Part shown: positions 1-7,497 of the stretch, piece by piece
Layout of the letters: each line of letters opens with the position of its first letter
Position numbering within the stretch: position 1 is the stretch's first letter
Source of the DNA: Pseudomonadota bacterium
Lineage (GTDB): Bacteria > Pseudomonadota > Alphaproteobacteria > Caulobacterales > Caulobacteraceae
DNA: 64,000 bases
Reading direction: 5' to 3'
Assembly: GCA_023386645.1 (NCBI GenBank)
Contig: JAEWJI010000019.1
Span: 51,139-115,138, forward strand
Position numbers and translations under genes: made by a program
The notes under the pieces: generated by a model
Databases searched by the model: none
Told to the model about the DNA's origin: nothing
The model's input: only the letters and a program-made list of their open reading frames with translations

Positions 1-183
1 GATCGGCGCCACCTGGTCGAGCTTGTAGCCCGACTGCCGGGCCAGTTCTTCGGGCACGAGTTCGGGCACACGGCGGATGTCGACCGTCACGCCCTCGACC
101 TCGGACGCGCCCTGGGCGACGGCCTGGGCCATGCGCTCGATGTGGCCGTAGGTGGAATGATAGAGGACGAGAACCTTCGCCAT
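1..183 (-). CDS. wrbA: WrbA-like NAD(P)H:quinone oxidoreductase, N-terminal part
   Basis: Only the first 61 codons lie in the window; the gene continues past its left edge. The translation opens MAKVLVLYHSTYGHIERMAQ, which is the flavodoxin-like first beta strand and FMN phosphate-binding loop (HSTYGHIE) of the WrbA family. WrbA proteins are cytoplasmic tetrameric flavoproteins that reduce quinones by two electrons and limit oxidative stress. The ATG is the first codon of the conserved N-terminus, so the start is secure. Family assignment is firm from this motif; the rest of the protein cannot be judged here. Confidence 0.85.
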   Translation of the reverse strand, partial: MAKVLVLYHSTYGHIERMAQAVAQGASEVEGVTVDIRRVPELVPEELARQSGYKLDQVAPI

Positions 184-231
184 GACACGCTCCTGAACAT
201 GAACGGCGCATCCGTAACCGCGCCAGTTTCT

Positions 232-259
232 GATCTAGGCGCCCGGGCGCCCCTTGCAA
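232..259 (-). promoter_or_regulatory. Putative sigma-70-type promoter for wrbA
   Basis: On the minus strand a TTGCAA box (254-259) and a TAGATC box (232-237) are separated by 16 bases, about 50 bases upstream of the wrbA ATG. Both hexamers resemble the housekeeping consensus. This is a by-eye match without transcript evidence. Confidence 0.4.
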
Positions 260-270
260 GGGGGCCGCGT

Positions 271-747
271 TCAGATTTCGGAGCGGCCGAGCGGGCAGAC
301 GCGGTCGTAGAACTCCCGACTAGCGGGAACGGGTCCGCCGCGGGCCAGGCGAAAGCGATGCTCGACCATCATCGCCTGCTGCTCGATGTTCAGGCCGTCC
401 CAGACGCAGTCGTCCGAAACCGCGTAGGCATAGGCGGCGCGGCTGTCGCCCGCCTTCAGCTTGGCGGCCAGCAGTTTGACGCCTTGTTGCGCCTGCCAGA
501 CGTGCACGAGCTCGTGAACGAGCACCGCCTGTCGGGCCACCGACTCCGTCGTGAAGTCGTTCGGAAGGGAGCGCGCGGGCCAGACGATCCAGTCCCGGCC
601 GAACAACCGTCCTGGAACGAAGGCGCGGACGATGGGCCAGGGGGCGGCGAGCAGGCGCACGGGATCGCAATCGATCCCGCCGCCGACGGCCTCGGCCGCC
701 AGCCGGCGCTCGGCGGACGTCAACGCGCGGATCAGGGGCCGACCCAT
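271..747 (-). CDS. HExxH zinc-site protein (vgr-related family)
   Basis: A 158-residue protein whose centre reads LVHELVHVWQ. This is an HExxH zinc-binding motif followed by an aromatic patch, as in small alphaproteobacterial proteins annotated as 'vgr related'. No signal peptide or membrane segment is visible, so it is probably cytoplasmic or exported by another route. The start is uncertain: ATG at 747 or at 759 are both possible, and both overlap the 3' end of the upstream peptidase gene, suggesting co-translation. The zinc motif implies metal binding, but peptidase activity is not shown and the substrate is unknown. Confidence 0.7.
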   Translation of the reverse strand: MGRPLIRALTSAERRLAAEAVGGGIDCDPVRLLAAPWPIVRAFVPGRLFGRDWIVWPARSLPNDFTTESVARQAVLVHELVHVWQAQQGVKLLAAKLKAGDSRAAYAYAVSDDCVWDGLNIEQQAMMVEHRFRLARGGPVPASREFYDRVCPLGRSEI

Positions 748-1571
748 TCCCAGTGCCATGGCTCGTAGACATAGGGCACGAAGCCGAAACGGCCAGCGTT
801 CTTGACCAGCCAGCGATAGGTCGAGCCGCGCGCCATCTCCCGGCGGCTGGCGATATGGGTCGAGTCCACGCCCATGCCGGCCAGTTGGCCGACGTAGAGA
901 TCGACCGCCGTGCCGGTGCGGTGCGGCGAGCAGACCGCGCGGCGCAAGCCGTCGCAGTTGCCCTGCTGGGCGCAGCGGGCCGCGTCGGCCTCCGGATCGC
1001 GGAAGCCCGAGAAGATCTGGAGCAGCTCGGGATCCCGGGCGATCTCCGGGACCTCGCGTCGGGCGGCGGCCACCATGGCGCGGTAGGCGTCGAGCACGTC
1101 GCGGCGGAGCAGACGGGTCAGGCGGTCGGCGTGCTCTTCCTCCGCCACCAGATAGCCGAGCTGGTTCAGCGGCGGCGGATCGGGGCATTCGTCCCTCACC
1201 CGCGCCATGACGAAGGGTCGACGCTCCTGCCAGACGCCCCGGAAGACCGTGAAGGTCGAGACGTCGAACAGGCCCGTCGGCGGCAGGTTGTAGCGGGACT
1301 GCCAGGCCGCCAAGGCGGAGGCGAAGGCCGGGGTGGCCGGCGCGCAGTCGGTGCCGATCTCGTGCTGGATCAGAGGGAGGTAGGCCTCCCAGCCCCATTC
1401 GTCGCCGGCGAAGGGACGCCATTCCAGGGCGTAGATCGAGATCCCGTTGGCGAAGGCTTCGCCCGCCCAAGACTGACTGCCCCGCAGGCAATCGTCCTGC
1501 GCCGACGCGTCGCGCGGGGACGCGATCAAAGCCAGCGCCGTCAGCGCGATGAGGAGCATCCCCCGGATCAT
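732..1571 (-). CDS. Exported M15-type (VanY-like) D,D-carboxypeptidase
   Basis: I place the start at the ATG giving MIRGMLLIALTALALIASPR, a typical cleavable signal peptide ending in DASA. An open frame extends upstream, but that stretch looks like non-coding shadow. The mature protein has a middle part that could be a peptidoglycan-binding-like region. Its C-terminal half carries the M15 zinc triad in SPHRTGTAVDLYVG (His and Asp) and EPWHWEW (His). Such enzymes trim the terminal D-Ala of peptidoglycan stem peptides or cleave cross-links in the periplasm. The gene overlaps the start of the HExxH gene, so the two may act together at the envelope. Confidence 0.75.
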   Translation of the reverse strand: MIRGMLLIALTALALIASPRDASAQDDCLRGSQSWAGEAFANGISIYALEWRPFAGDEWGWEAYLPLIQHEIGTDCAPATPAFASALAAWQSRYNLPPTGLFDVSTFTVFRGVWQERRPFVMARVRDECPDPPPLNQLGYLVAEEEHADRLTRLLRRDVLDAYRAMVAAARREVPEIARDPELLQIFSGFRDPEADAARCAQQGNCDGLRRAVCSPHRTGTAVDLYVGQLAGMGVDSTHIASRREMARGSTYRWLVKNAGRFGFVPYVYEPWHWEWVGP

Positions 1572-1680
1572 CCACGCAGCAAGCCCCACCTGTGCGGCGA
1601 CGGCAAGGCCATGCTCCCATCGCGCTCGTTTGCTGGCAGGATAAGTCGTCCGGCGACTCGCGCCGGCTCCGGAACCGCTC

Positions 1681-3081
1681 ATGACCGACGTGGCCTCGAC
1701 CCCGCCTCCGACCATTCCCGCCGGACCGCCGCGCCGGTCCAACGCCGTGCTGGCGGCCTTCTCCGGGCCCTGCCTGCCGCTGGCGGCGTTCGGGGTCGCC
1801 CTGCCCGTCACCCTGCCGGAGTTCTATGCGACCTACGTCGGGCTGGAGCTCGGCGTCGTGGCGGCGGTGTTCATGGCGGTGCGCCTGATCGACATCGTGT
1901 TCGACCCCTTCATCGGCTGGGGCATGGACCGGACGAAGACCAGGTTCGGCCGCTATCGGCCGTGGATGGCCATCTCGACGCCGATCCTGATGCTGTCGGC
2001 CCTGATGATGTTCGTCCTGGTGCAGCCGGGAGCCAGCGCGGCCTACCTCTTCGCCTGGCTGCTGGTTCTCTACCTGGGCTTCTCGATCGGCACCCTGGGA
2101 CAGCTGGGCTGGGCCTCGGTTCTGGCGCCCCAGTACGACCAGAGGAGCCGGGTCTACGGCTGGTGGCAGGTGTTCAACATCATCGGTGTGATCCTGATCC
2201 TGATCCTGCCGACGATCGTGGTCCGGACGGGGATCGGGGATTACGCCGACGGGGTGCGGATCATGGGCTGGGCCATCCTGATCGCCCTGCCGGTCACCAT
2301 CGGCCTGGCCATGCTGGCGGTGCCCGAGCCGGTGAACGCGGGGGCCGCGCCGCACGGAGGGCCCCGCGCCTACCTGGCCCTGTTCCGGATGCGGACGGTC
2401 AGGAAGCTGCTGTTCGCCGACCTGCTGCTGGGCGTGGCGCCGGGGATCACCGGGTCGCTGCTGTTCTTCTTCTTCGGCCAGATCAAGGGCTACGACCACA
2501 CCGAGGCGTCGCTGTTCATGCTGCTGTATTTCGTGGCGGGGCTGGTGGCCGCGCCCTTCTGGGCCTGGCTGGCGACAAAGATCGGCAAGGACAGGGCGCT
2601 GGCGACCGCCAGCCTGGTGTTCGCGGCCTTCTACATCGGGGCGACCCTGGTTCCGGGCGGCAGCTTCGCCCTGACGGCCGCGGCCATGTTCATCGCGGGC
2701 CTGCCCTATGCGGCCGGCCTGTTCCTGCTCCGGGCCATGATGGCGGACGCGGGGGACGAGGTGCGGCTGGAGACGGGGGTGGACCGGACCGGGCTGATGT
2801 TCTCCATCCTGTCGGCGACGACCAAGATCGGACACGTGGTGGCGCTGATCCCCTACCTGATCCTGCAGTGGGTCGGGTTCCGGGCCGTGCCGGGGCCGGG
2901 GGGGAACAGCGAGAGTTCGCTGCTGGCGCTCCAGCTGCTGTTCATTCTCGTCCCGGGCCTGCTGCTCGCCTCGGCGGCCTTGGTGCTGAAGGGCTATCCG
3001 CTGACACCGGCGCGGCATGACGAGATTCGCCGGGCGCTGGACGCCCGGGACGGGCCTGTCCCGCAAGGTGGGGCGGCATGA
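1681..3081 (+). CDS. MFS transporter, GPH (MelB-like) family
   Basis: The 466-residue protein has about twelve hydrophobic segments. It also carries the GPH signature GWGMDRTKTRFGRYRPWM in the loop after the second helix. GPH proteins are cation-coupled symporters for glycosides, pentoses or hexuronides in the inner membrane. The ATG start precedes a Pro-rich cytoplasmic tail and fits the family length (about 450). The gene is the first of a three-gene plus-strand set, and its stop overlaps the mazG start as ATGA. No catabolic gene nearby identifies the sugar, so the substrate is open. Confidence 0.8.
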   Translation: MTDVASTPPPTIPAGPPRRSNAVLAAFSGPCLPLAAFGVALPVTLPEFYATYVGLELGVVAAVFMAVRLIDIVFDPFIGWGMDRTKTRFGRYRPWMAISTPILMLSALMMFVLVQPGASAAYLFAWLLVLYLGFSIGTLGQLGWASVLAPQYDQRSRVYGWWQVFNIIGVILILILPTIVVRTGIGDYADGVRIMGWAILIALPVTIGLAMLAVPEPVNAGAAPHGGPRAYLALFRMRTVRKLLFADLLLGVAPGITGSLLFFFFGQIKGYDHTEASLFMLLYFVAGLVAAPFWAWLATKIGKDRALATASLVFAAFYIGATLVPGGSFALTAAAMFIAGLPYAAGLFLLRAMMADAGDEVRLETGVDRTGLMFSILSATTKIGHVVALIPYLILQWVGFRAVPGPGGNSESSLLALQLLFILVPGLLLASAALVLKGYPLTPARHDEIRRALDARDGPVPQGGAA

Positions 3082-3863
3082 GCGGCATGGACCGGCTGAT
3101 CGCCATCATGGCGCGGCTGCGTGATCCCGACGGCGGTTGCCCGTGGGACCTTGAGCAGACCTTCGCGACCATCGCCCCCTACACGATCGAGGAGGCCTAT
3201 GAGGTCGCCGACGCGATCGAGCGCGGCGACATGGACGACCTCAAGAGCGAGCTGGGCGACCTGCTGTTCCAGTCGGTCTTCCATGCGCGGATGGCCGAGG
3301 AACAGGGGCTGTTCGACTTCGAGGACGTGGCGACGGCCATCGCCGACAAGCTGGAGCGCCGGCATCCGCACGTGTTCGGGGACGAGGCGGCCAAGGCGGA
3401 CGGCGCGGCCCAGAAGGCCCGCTGGGAAGACATCAAGGCGGCCGAGCGGGCGGCGAAGAAGCAGACCGGGGTACTGGACGATGTGCCGGTAGGCCTGCCG
3501 GCCCTGGCGCGGGCGGCGAAGCTGACCAGACGAGCGGCGCGGGTGGGCTTCGACTGGCCCTCGACCGACGAGGTGTTCGACAAGCTGGACGAGGAGGTGG
3601 CGGAGCTGCGGGCCGAGATTGCCTCGGGCGACCTGGACAAGGCGCGCGAGGAGATGGGCGACCTGCTGTTCGTCATCGCCAACCTGGCGCGGAAGCTGGG
3701 GGTCGAACCCGAGCACGCGCTGCGTGGGGCCAATGCGAAGTTCGTCCGGCGCTTCGCCTTCATCGAGGCGGAGCTGGCCAGGGCGGGGCGTACGCCGGAG
3801 CAGTCGGACCTGGCGGAGATGGACGGCCTGTGGGACGCGGCCAAGGCGGCGGAGCGGGCGTGA
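3078..3863 (+). CDS. mazG: Nucleoside triphosphate pyrophosphohydrolase MazG
   Basis: At 261 residues this matches the two-domain MazG family. Tandem MazG folds each show the metal-binding helix pattern: EEAYEVADAIERGDMDDLKSE near residues 37-58, with a second copy beginning LDEEVAEL near residue 172. MazG hydrolyses dNTPs and NTPs to monophosphate and pyrophosphate, cleaning aberrant nucleotides and modulating stress signalling. The start overlaps the transporter stop by four bases (ATGA), and the stop overlaps the next start (GTGA), indicating a translationally coupled operon. Confidence 0.93.
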   Translation: MSGMDRLIAIMARLRDPDGGCPWDLEQTFATIAPYTIEEAYEVADAIERGDMDDLKSELGDLLFQSVFHARMAEEQGLFDFEDVATAIADKLERRHPHVFGDEAAKADGAAQKARWEDIKAAERAAKKQTGVLDDVPVGLPALARAAKLTRRAARVGFDWPSTDEVFDKLDEEVAELRAEIASGDLDKAREEMGDLLFVIANLARKLGVEPEHALRGANAKFVRRFAFIEAELARAGRTPEQSDLAEMDGLWDAAKAAERA

Positions 3864-4420
3864 GCGGCGGCGTCTCGGGTCAGGGGCACGACCCCGGCGG
3901 CAAGGTGCGGCTGGCGCTGATGGAAGGCGTTCGGGGCGACGCGGTGTTCAGCGAGGACGGGCGCTATCGGCCGCTGATGCGGCGCTGGCTGGGAGAGGCG
4001 TTTCCAGATCGCTACCTGCTGTTCATCGGCATGAACCCGTCCACGGCCGACGCCACGGTGAATGACCCGACCTGTGCGCGGGAATGGACCTTCGCCCGGC
4101 GCGAGGGGTTCGAGGCCATGATCAAGGCCAATGTCGGGGACTACCGCGCCACCGATCCGAAGATGCTGCTGGTGCCCGGCGTCGTAGCCTCATCGCCCGG
4201 GAACCTGCCGGCGATCCGCCAGGCGGCGGCGGGGGCGGCGAAGGTGATCCTGTGCCACGGCCGACTGAACCGGGCCCTGGCTCCGGCGGGGGCGGCGCTG
4301 GTGGAGGCGCTGCGGGCGGACGGCGTGCCGATGTGGTGCTTCGGGACCAATGGCGACGGGAGCCCGAAACATCCGCTGTATCTGCGGGGGGATACGCCGC
4401 TGGTGCGGTATGAGGGATGA
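3860..4420 (+). CDS. DUF1643 family protein
   Basis: This 186-residue protein contains LLFIGMNPSTADATVNDPT near residue 55 and CFGTNGDGSPKHPLYL near the C-terminus, the recognisable blocks of DUF1643. The family resembles nucleotide or DNA glycosylase-like folds, but its biochemical role is not established. I choose the GTG at 3860, which overlaps the mazG TGA as GTGA; an upstream ATG in the same frame would sit deep inside mazG. The link to mazG may hint at nucleotide or nucleic-acid maintenance, which is inference. Confidence 0.8.
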   Translation: MSGGVSGQGHDPGGKVRLALMEGVRGDAVFSEDGRYRPLMRRWLGEAFPDRYLLFIGMNPSTADATVNDPTCAREWTFARREGFEAMIKANVGDYRATDPKMLLVPGVVASSPGNLPAIRQAAAGAAKVILCHGRLNRALAPAGAALVEALRADGVPMWCFGTNGDGSPKHPLYLRGDTPLVRYEG

Positions 4421-4423
4421 GAA

Positions 4424-4592
4424 CCCTCTCCCACTGGGAGAGGGCTTGAGCCTCCGAGAGCGCAGCGATCGGTTAAGGCAAAAGGGTGAGGGTTGGCTGG
4501 GGCCGCCGTCCCTGCGACGGCTTACGCCGACTGGATCAGCCGACCCTCATCCGTCCGCTTCGCGGCCACCTTCTCCCGTAGGGAGAAGGGAT
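4424..4592. repeat. Compound intergenic palindromic repeat
   Basis: The stretch starts with a hairpin (CCCTCTCCC ... GGGAGAGGG) and ends with another (CTTCTCCC ... GGGAGAAG). Between them are complementary blocks GGGTGAGGGT and ACCCTCAT. Composition and structure match the short GC-rich intergenic repeats common in Caulobacterales genomes. A related hairpin begins at the right end of the window. The stop and last codons of the neighbouring minus-strand gene lie inside it. It may act as a transcript-end structure for the mazG operon. Confidence 0.6.
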
Positions 4593-5134
4593 GCAGAATT
4601 GCACTCTGAAGACACCGAGTCCAAAGAGTCCAAATCCTGACTGGGCGTGTCGAGAGCTTCGCTCATCACATTGCAATTGTTGACATTTTCGCCTTCCGCC
4701 GCCGTGAGCTTCAGCGGCTCCTTCCTGGCTTCCAGCAGGGGCGGCGCGATGTCGGGCAGCACGGCCATAACCTCGGAACGGCCCCGGTCGGCGAGGTTGT
4801 CGTAGACGCGCATCCAGGTGGCGGCCTCGGCGGCGCGGCCGTTGCCCAGGGCCCGTCGGATGGTGAGGAAGGCCTGGGCGGCCAGGTCGGCGAAGGTGAC
4901 GTCGTCGTCGGGATGGTATTCGCCGAACTCCGGCGGCGCCTCGCACTGGGGCTGGTCCATCCGCCGCCAGCCGCCGACGCGGGCGTGCAGCCGGAAGGAG
5001 CTGAGCGACATGCCGTACCGCTGGCAGATGGTGGTCGCCTTCACGCCCGACAGATACTCCCGCCGCGCATGGTCCCACATGTCCCCGCCGAGGCCGTCGT
5101 GATCGTGGAGGTTCAGTTGTGTGCTCATGGTCAT
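4547..5134 (-). CDS. Hypothetical protein with HTH-like N-terminus
   Basis: The 195-residue protein has an N-terminal segment (ARREYLSGVKATTICQRYGM, near residues 20-40) that reads like a helix-turn-helix of the terminase-small-subunit or resolvase type. It is followed by an acidic stretch and a low-complexity Ser/Asp/Cys tail. I do not recognise a named family. ATG codons at 5134 and 5128 are both reasonable starts. The last ~14 codons (SLLPTGEGGREADG) come from the adjacent palindromic repeat, so the original C-terminus may have been altered by repeat insertion. The protein looks accessory; DNA binding is only suggested. Confidence 0.5.
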   Translation of the reverse strand: MTMSTQLNLHDHDGLGGDMWDHARREYLSGVKATTICQRYGMSLSSFRLHARVGGWRRMDQPQCEAPPEFGEYHPDDDVTFADLAAQAFLTIRRALGNGRAAEAATWMRVYDNLADRGRSEVMAVLPDIAPPLLEARKEPLKLTAAEGENVNNCNVMSEALDTPSQDLDSLDSVSSECNSASLLPTGEGGREADG

Positions 5135-5220
5135 GCCGGGGAGGTTGGCATGCCGATGCGTCAAAATCGGTCGTGGGGGCGCGGTCGCTGAAAAAAAGAC
5201 CGGCTGCAGCAAAGGTCCGC

Positions 5221-5240
5221 TATGGGCGGGAAGCGGACTT
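5221..5240 (+). repeat. Left copy of a 20-base near-direct repeat
   Basis: The block TATGGGCGGGAAGCGGACTT matches the block at 5491-5510 at 17 of 20 positions by my count. With the preceding bases it also forms an inverted pair GTCCGCT/AGCGGAC. The stop codon of the 72-residue gene touches its right end. Confidence 0.55.
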
Positions 5241-5457
5241 ACTTCCGAGTCTGAGCCACCGCGACCGCCGAAGCGATCAAGCTCGCCGAAACTTCGCGGG
5301 AGAATGTGTTGACGGTGATGTCTCCATGGTCGGGCACGCTGACGTCAAAGGCGACATCCCCATCAGCAGTTAGCACTTCGAGCCTGAGGCCATCGAAGTC
5401 CACATCAGAGGCCCATTGGTATTCGACTTCACCGCTTGCGGTCGCAATCGTGCCCAT
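5239..5457 (-). CDS. Small hypothetical protein of low GC
   Basis: A 72-residue protein (MGTIATASGEVEYQWASDVD at the N-terminus) with alternating hydrophobic and polar residues suggesting a small beta fold, then an Ala-rich C-terminal helix. There is no signal peptide, no membrane segment and no family I recognise. Base composition is visibly less GC-rich than the surroundings, and the gene sits between two near-identical 20-base blocks. This suggests acquisition as a unit. It could be a small accessory or selfish-cassette gene; a function cannot be assigned. Confidence 0.5.
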   Translation of the reverse strand: MGTIATASGEVEYQWASDVDFDGLRLEVLTADGDVAFDVSVPDHGDITVNTFSREVSASLIASAVAVAQTRK

Positions 5458-5490
5458 GAGCGAAATCTAATCGTTTTGACCAGCGGCTGG

Positions 5491-5510
5491 TATGGGTCGA
5501 AAGCGGACTT
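5491..5510 (+). repeat. Right copy of a 20-base near-direct repeat
   Basis: The block TATGGGTCGAAAGCGGACTT pairs with the copy at 5221-5240. Together the two bracket the low-GC 72-residue gene. Confidence 0.55.
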
Positions 5511-5560
5511 CGGTCTTCTGGAATAAACCAGTCATTCGATACGGCTTGAACCTCGCCGCC

Positions 5561-6955
5561 CTACCCAGCCTGAAATTGTCGCTCGAACCGCCCCAGCGCC
5601 GCCGGGTGGAGCCGGACCGTCAGATGGGTGCGTCCGTCCTCATACGTTTCCCGCCCTGTCACCCGGCCGTGCTCATACAGCCAGGCCAGGGCGTCGCCCT
5701 GTGACGGGTCCAGGGTCAGTTCGATCTCCGGGTCGTCGTCGATCAGGCCGGCGATGGCGGAGCGCAGGGCCTCGATCCCCTCCCCGGTCCAGGCCGAGGC
5801 GGTGACGGCGGGGGTTTCGCGGTTGGGGCGGGCGGCCTGGCCTTCGTGGAGTTCGCGGGTCTCGGGGTCCAGGAGGTCGGTCTTGTTCCAGACCTCGAGC
5901 ACGCGGCGGGTGCGGCCCTCGGGGATCTCGATCTGCTTCAGGACGGCCTCGACGTCCGCACGCTGAGCTTCCGTGTCGGGCGAGGCGATGTCGCGGACGT
6001 GCAGGATCAAGTCGGCCTCGCCTACCTCCTCAAGCGTCGCGCGGAAGCTCTCGACCAGTTCGTGCGGCAGGTCGGAGACGAAGCCGACGGTGTCGGAGAT
6101 GATCGCGGGGCGCCCCTGGGGCAGCCGGATGGTGCGCTGGGTGGTGTCCAGGGTGGCGAATAGCAGGTCCTTGGCCAGGACCTCGGCCCCCGTCAGCCGG
6201 TTGAACAGGGTCGACTTGCCGGCGTTGGTGTAGCCGACCAGCGCCACGGTCGGGAATGGAGCCTTCTGGCGTTGCTTGCGATGCAGGCCGCGCGTGCGGC
6301 GGACCTCCTCCAGCTCGGCCTTCAGCTTGACGATGCGGTCGGCGATCAGGCGGCGGTCGAGCTCGATCTGGGTTTCGCCGGGACCGCCGGTCGAGCCGGT
6401 GCCGCCCCGCTGGCGCTCCAGGTGGGTCCAGGTGCGGACCAGGCGCGAGCGCTCATAGTCCAAGCGGGCCAGCTCGACCTGCAGCCGGCCCTCCTTGGTG
6501 CGGGCGCGGCGGCCGAAGATCTCGAGGATCAGGCCGGTGCGGTCGATGACCTTGCACTCCCAGGCCTTTTCCAGATTGCGCTGCTGGACCGGCGTCAGCT
6601 CGTCGTCGATGACGGCGACATCAGCCTCGGCCGCGCGGATCAGGGCGGCGAGTTCGTCCACCTTGCCCGAGCCGAACAGGGTGGCGGGCGCGGTGCGGCG
6701 CAGGCGGACGACCTCGCCCGCCCGGATGTCGAGGTCCAGCGCCTGGGCCAGGCCCGTGGCCTCCTCCAGACGCTCCTGCGGCGAGCGGGCGGAGGCTGAG
6801 CCGGTCTCGGGATGGATGACGACCGCCCGTTGGATGGGGGCGGAATGGTCGATGAGTTTGGTGTTCAAATGTAGGGCTGTGCTTTCGATGGCTATCTGGT
6901 GAGCAGACGGAGATAGGGATGCGGAGGCCGCAGGGCCATCGTCTTCTTTCGTCAT
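5561..6955 (-). CDS. hflX: Ribosome-associated GTPase HflX
   Basis: The protein carries the HflX N-terminal nucleotide-binding domain (TLFGSGKVDELAAL), then the glycine-rich GGTGSTGGPGETQIELDRR linker. The G domain shows P-loop GYTNAGKST, switch TLDTT, G3 DTVGF and NKTD. HflX splits stalled 70S ribosomes under stress. It lies downstream of hfq in the same orientation, the classical arrangement. The ATG at 6955 falls inside an inverted repeat; a TTG at 6868 just before the conserved domain is an alternative, so the first 29 residues may not be native. Confidence 0.93.
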   Translation of the reverse strand: MTKEDDGPAASASLSPSAHQIAIESTALHLNTKLIDHSAPIQRAVVIHPETGSASARSPQERLEEATGLAQALDLDIRAGEVVRLRRTAPATLFGSGKVDELAALIRAAEADVAVIDDELTPVQQRNLEKAWECKVIDRTGLILEIFGRRARTKEGRLQVELARLDYERSRLVRTWTHLERQRGGTGSTGGPGETQIELDRRLIADRIVKLKAELEEVRRTRGLHRKQRQKAPFPTVALVGYTNAGKSTLFNRLTGAEVLAKDLLFATLDTTQRTIRLPQGRPAIISDTVGFVSDLPHELVESFRATLEEVGEADLILHVRDIASPDTEAQRADVEAVLKQIEIPEGRTRRVLEVWNKTDLLDPETRELHEGQAARPNRETPAVTASAWTGEGIEALRSAIAGLIDDDPEIELTLDPSQGDALAWLYEHGRVTGRETYEDGRTHLTVRLHPAALGRFERQFQAG

Positions 6956-7113
6956 TCCGAGCGGAGGCGCGCAGCGCCGCAGACCCGGAACCCAGCGGCG
7001 CCGCGGCGGCGGCGAAACACTGGACCATCGGCGATCAGCCGCGCTCCGGACAGGGTCGCGCTCGCGCGCGCCGCTGGGTTCCGGGTCTACGCTGCGCTCC
7101 GCCCGGAATGACG
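6950..7113. repeat. Long imperfect inverted repeat between hfq and hflX
   Basis: The left arm begins CGTCATTCCG and includes AGACCCGGAACCCAGCGGCG. The right arm ends CGGAATGACG and includes the complement CGCCGCTGGGTTCCGGGTCT. Arms of about 50 bases flank a ~60-base centre. This is an intergenic mobile-looking palindrome. It would fold strongly in the hfq-hflX transcript and could separate the expression of the two genes. Confidence 0.7.
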
Positions 7114-7151
7114 AAAGGTATTTAATCCGCCACCAATGCGGAACGGAAGCC

Positions 7152-7397
7152 TCAGTCCTCGTCCGCTTCCGGCTCGTACAGCTGCACGGGCGCGGACGGC
7201 ATGATGGTCGAGATGGCGTGCTTGTAGACCAGCTGGGACTGACCGTCCCGGCGCAGCAGCACGCAGAAATTGTCGAACCAGGTGACGATGCCCTGCAGCT
7301 TCACCCCGTTGACCAGGAAGATGGTCAGGGGGGTCTTGGTCTTGCGGACCGAGTTCAGGAAGGCGTCCTGGAGGTTCTGACGCTTCTCTTGGGACAT
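7152..7397 (-). CDS. hfq: RNA chaperone Hfq
   Basis: The 81-residue protein has the Sm1 motif (FLNSVRKTKTPLTIFLVNGV) and Sm2 motif (YKHAISTIMP) of Hfq, with an acidic C-terminal tail typical of alphaproteobacteria. Hfq forms a hexamer that binds small RNAs and U-rich or A-rich mRNA sites. The length and start are standard. It precedes hflX on the same strand but is separated from it by a long inverted repeat. A promoter candidate lies about 70 bases upstream. Confidence 0.97.
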   Translation of the reverse strand: MSQEKRQNLQDAFLNSVRKTKTPLTIFLVNGVKLQGIVTWFDNFCVLLRRDGQSQLVYKHAISTIMPSAPVQLYEPEADED

Positions 7398-7464
7398 GGC
7401 AGGTTGATCCTGTTCTTGTTGTTTCCGCGCGGGCGCGGCCGAGTCGGTGAACGCCGGTTAGGAA

Positions 7465-7493
7465 CCTTAGACGCGCGCGCGACGATCCGGCAA
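7465..7493 (-). promoter_or_regulatory. Putative hfq promoter
   Basis: Minus-strand TTGCCG (7488-7493) and TCTAAG (about 7466-7471) are spaced 16 bases apart in the gap between the aminotransferase gene and hfq. The -35 box is good and the -10 box is fair. The assignment is by inspection only. Confidence 0.35.
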
Positions 7494-7497
7494 TCGC

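Noticed and set aside
748..3066. Very long minus-strand open frame antisense to the sugar symporter and through the M15 peptidase region
   Set aside because: It is rich in Arg, Gln, His and Pro with no domain signature. In high-GC DNA such frames arise as shadows. Only its C-terminal part (the HExxH protein) is a real gene.
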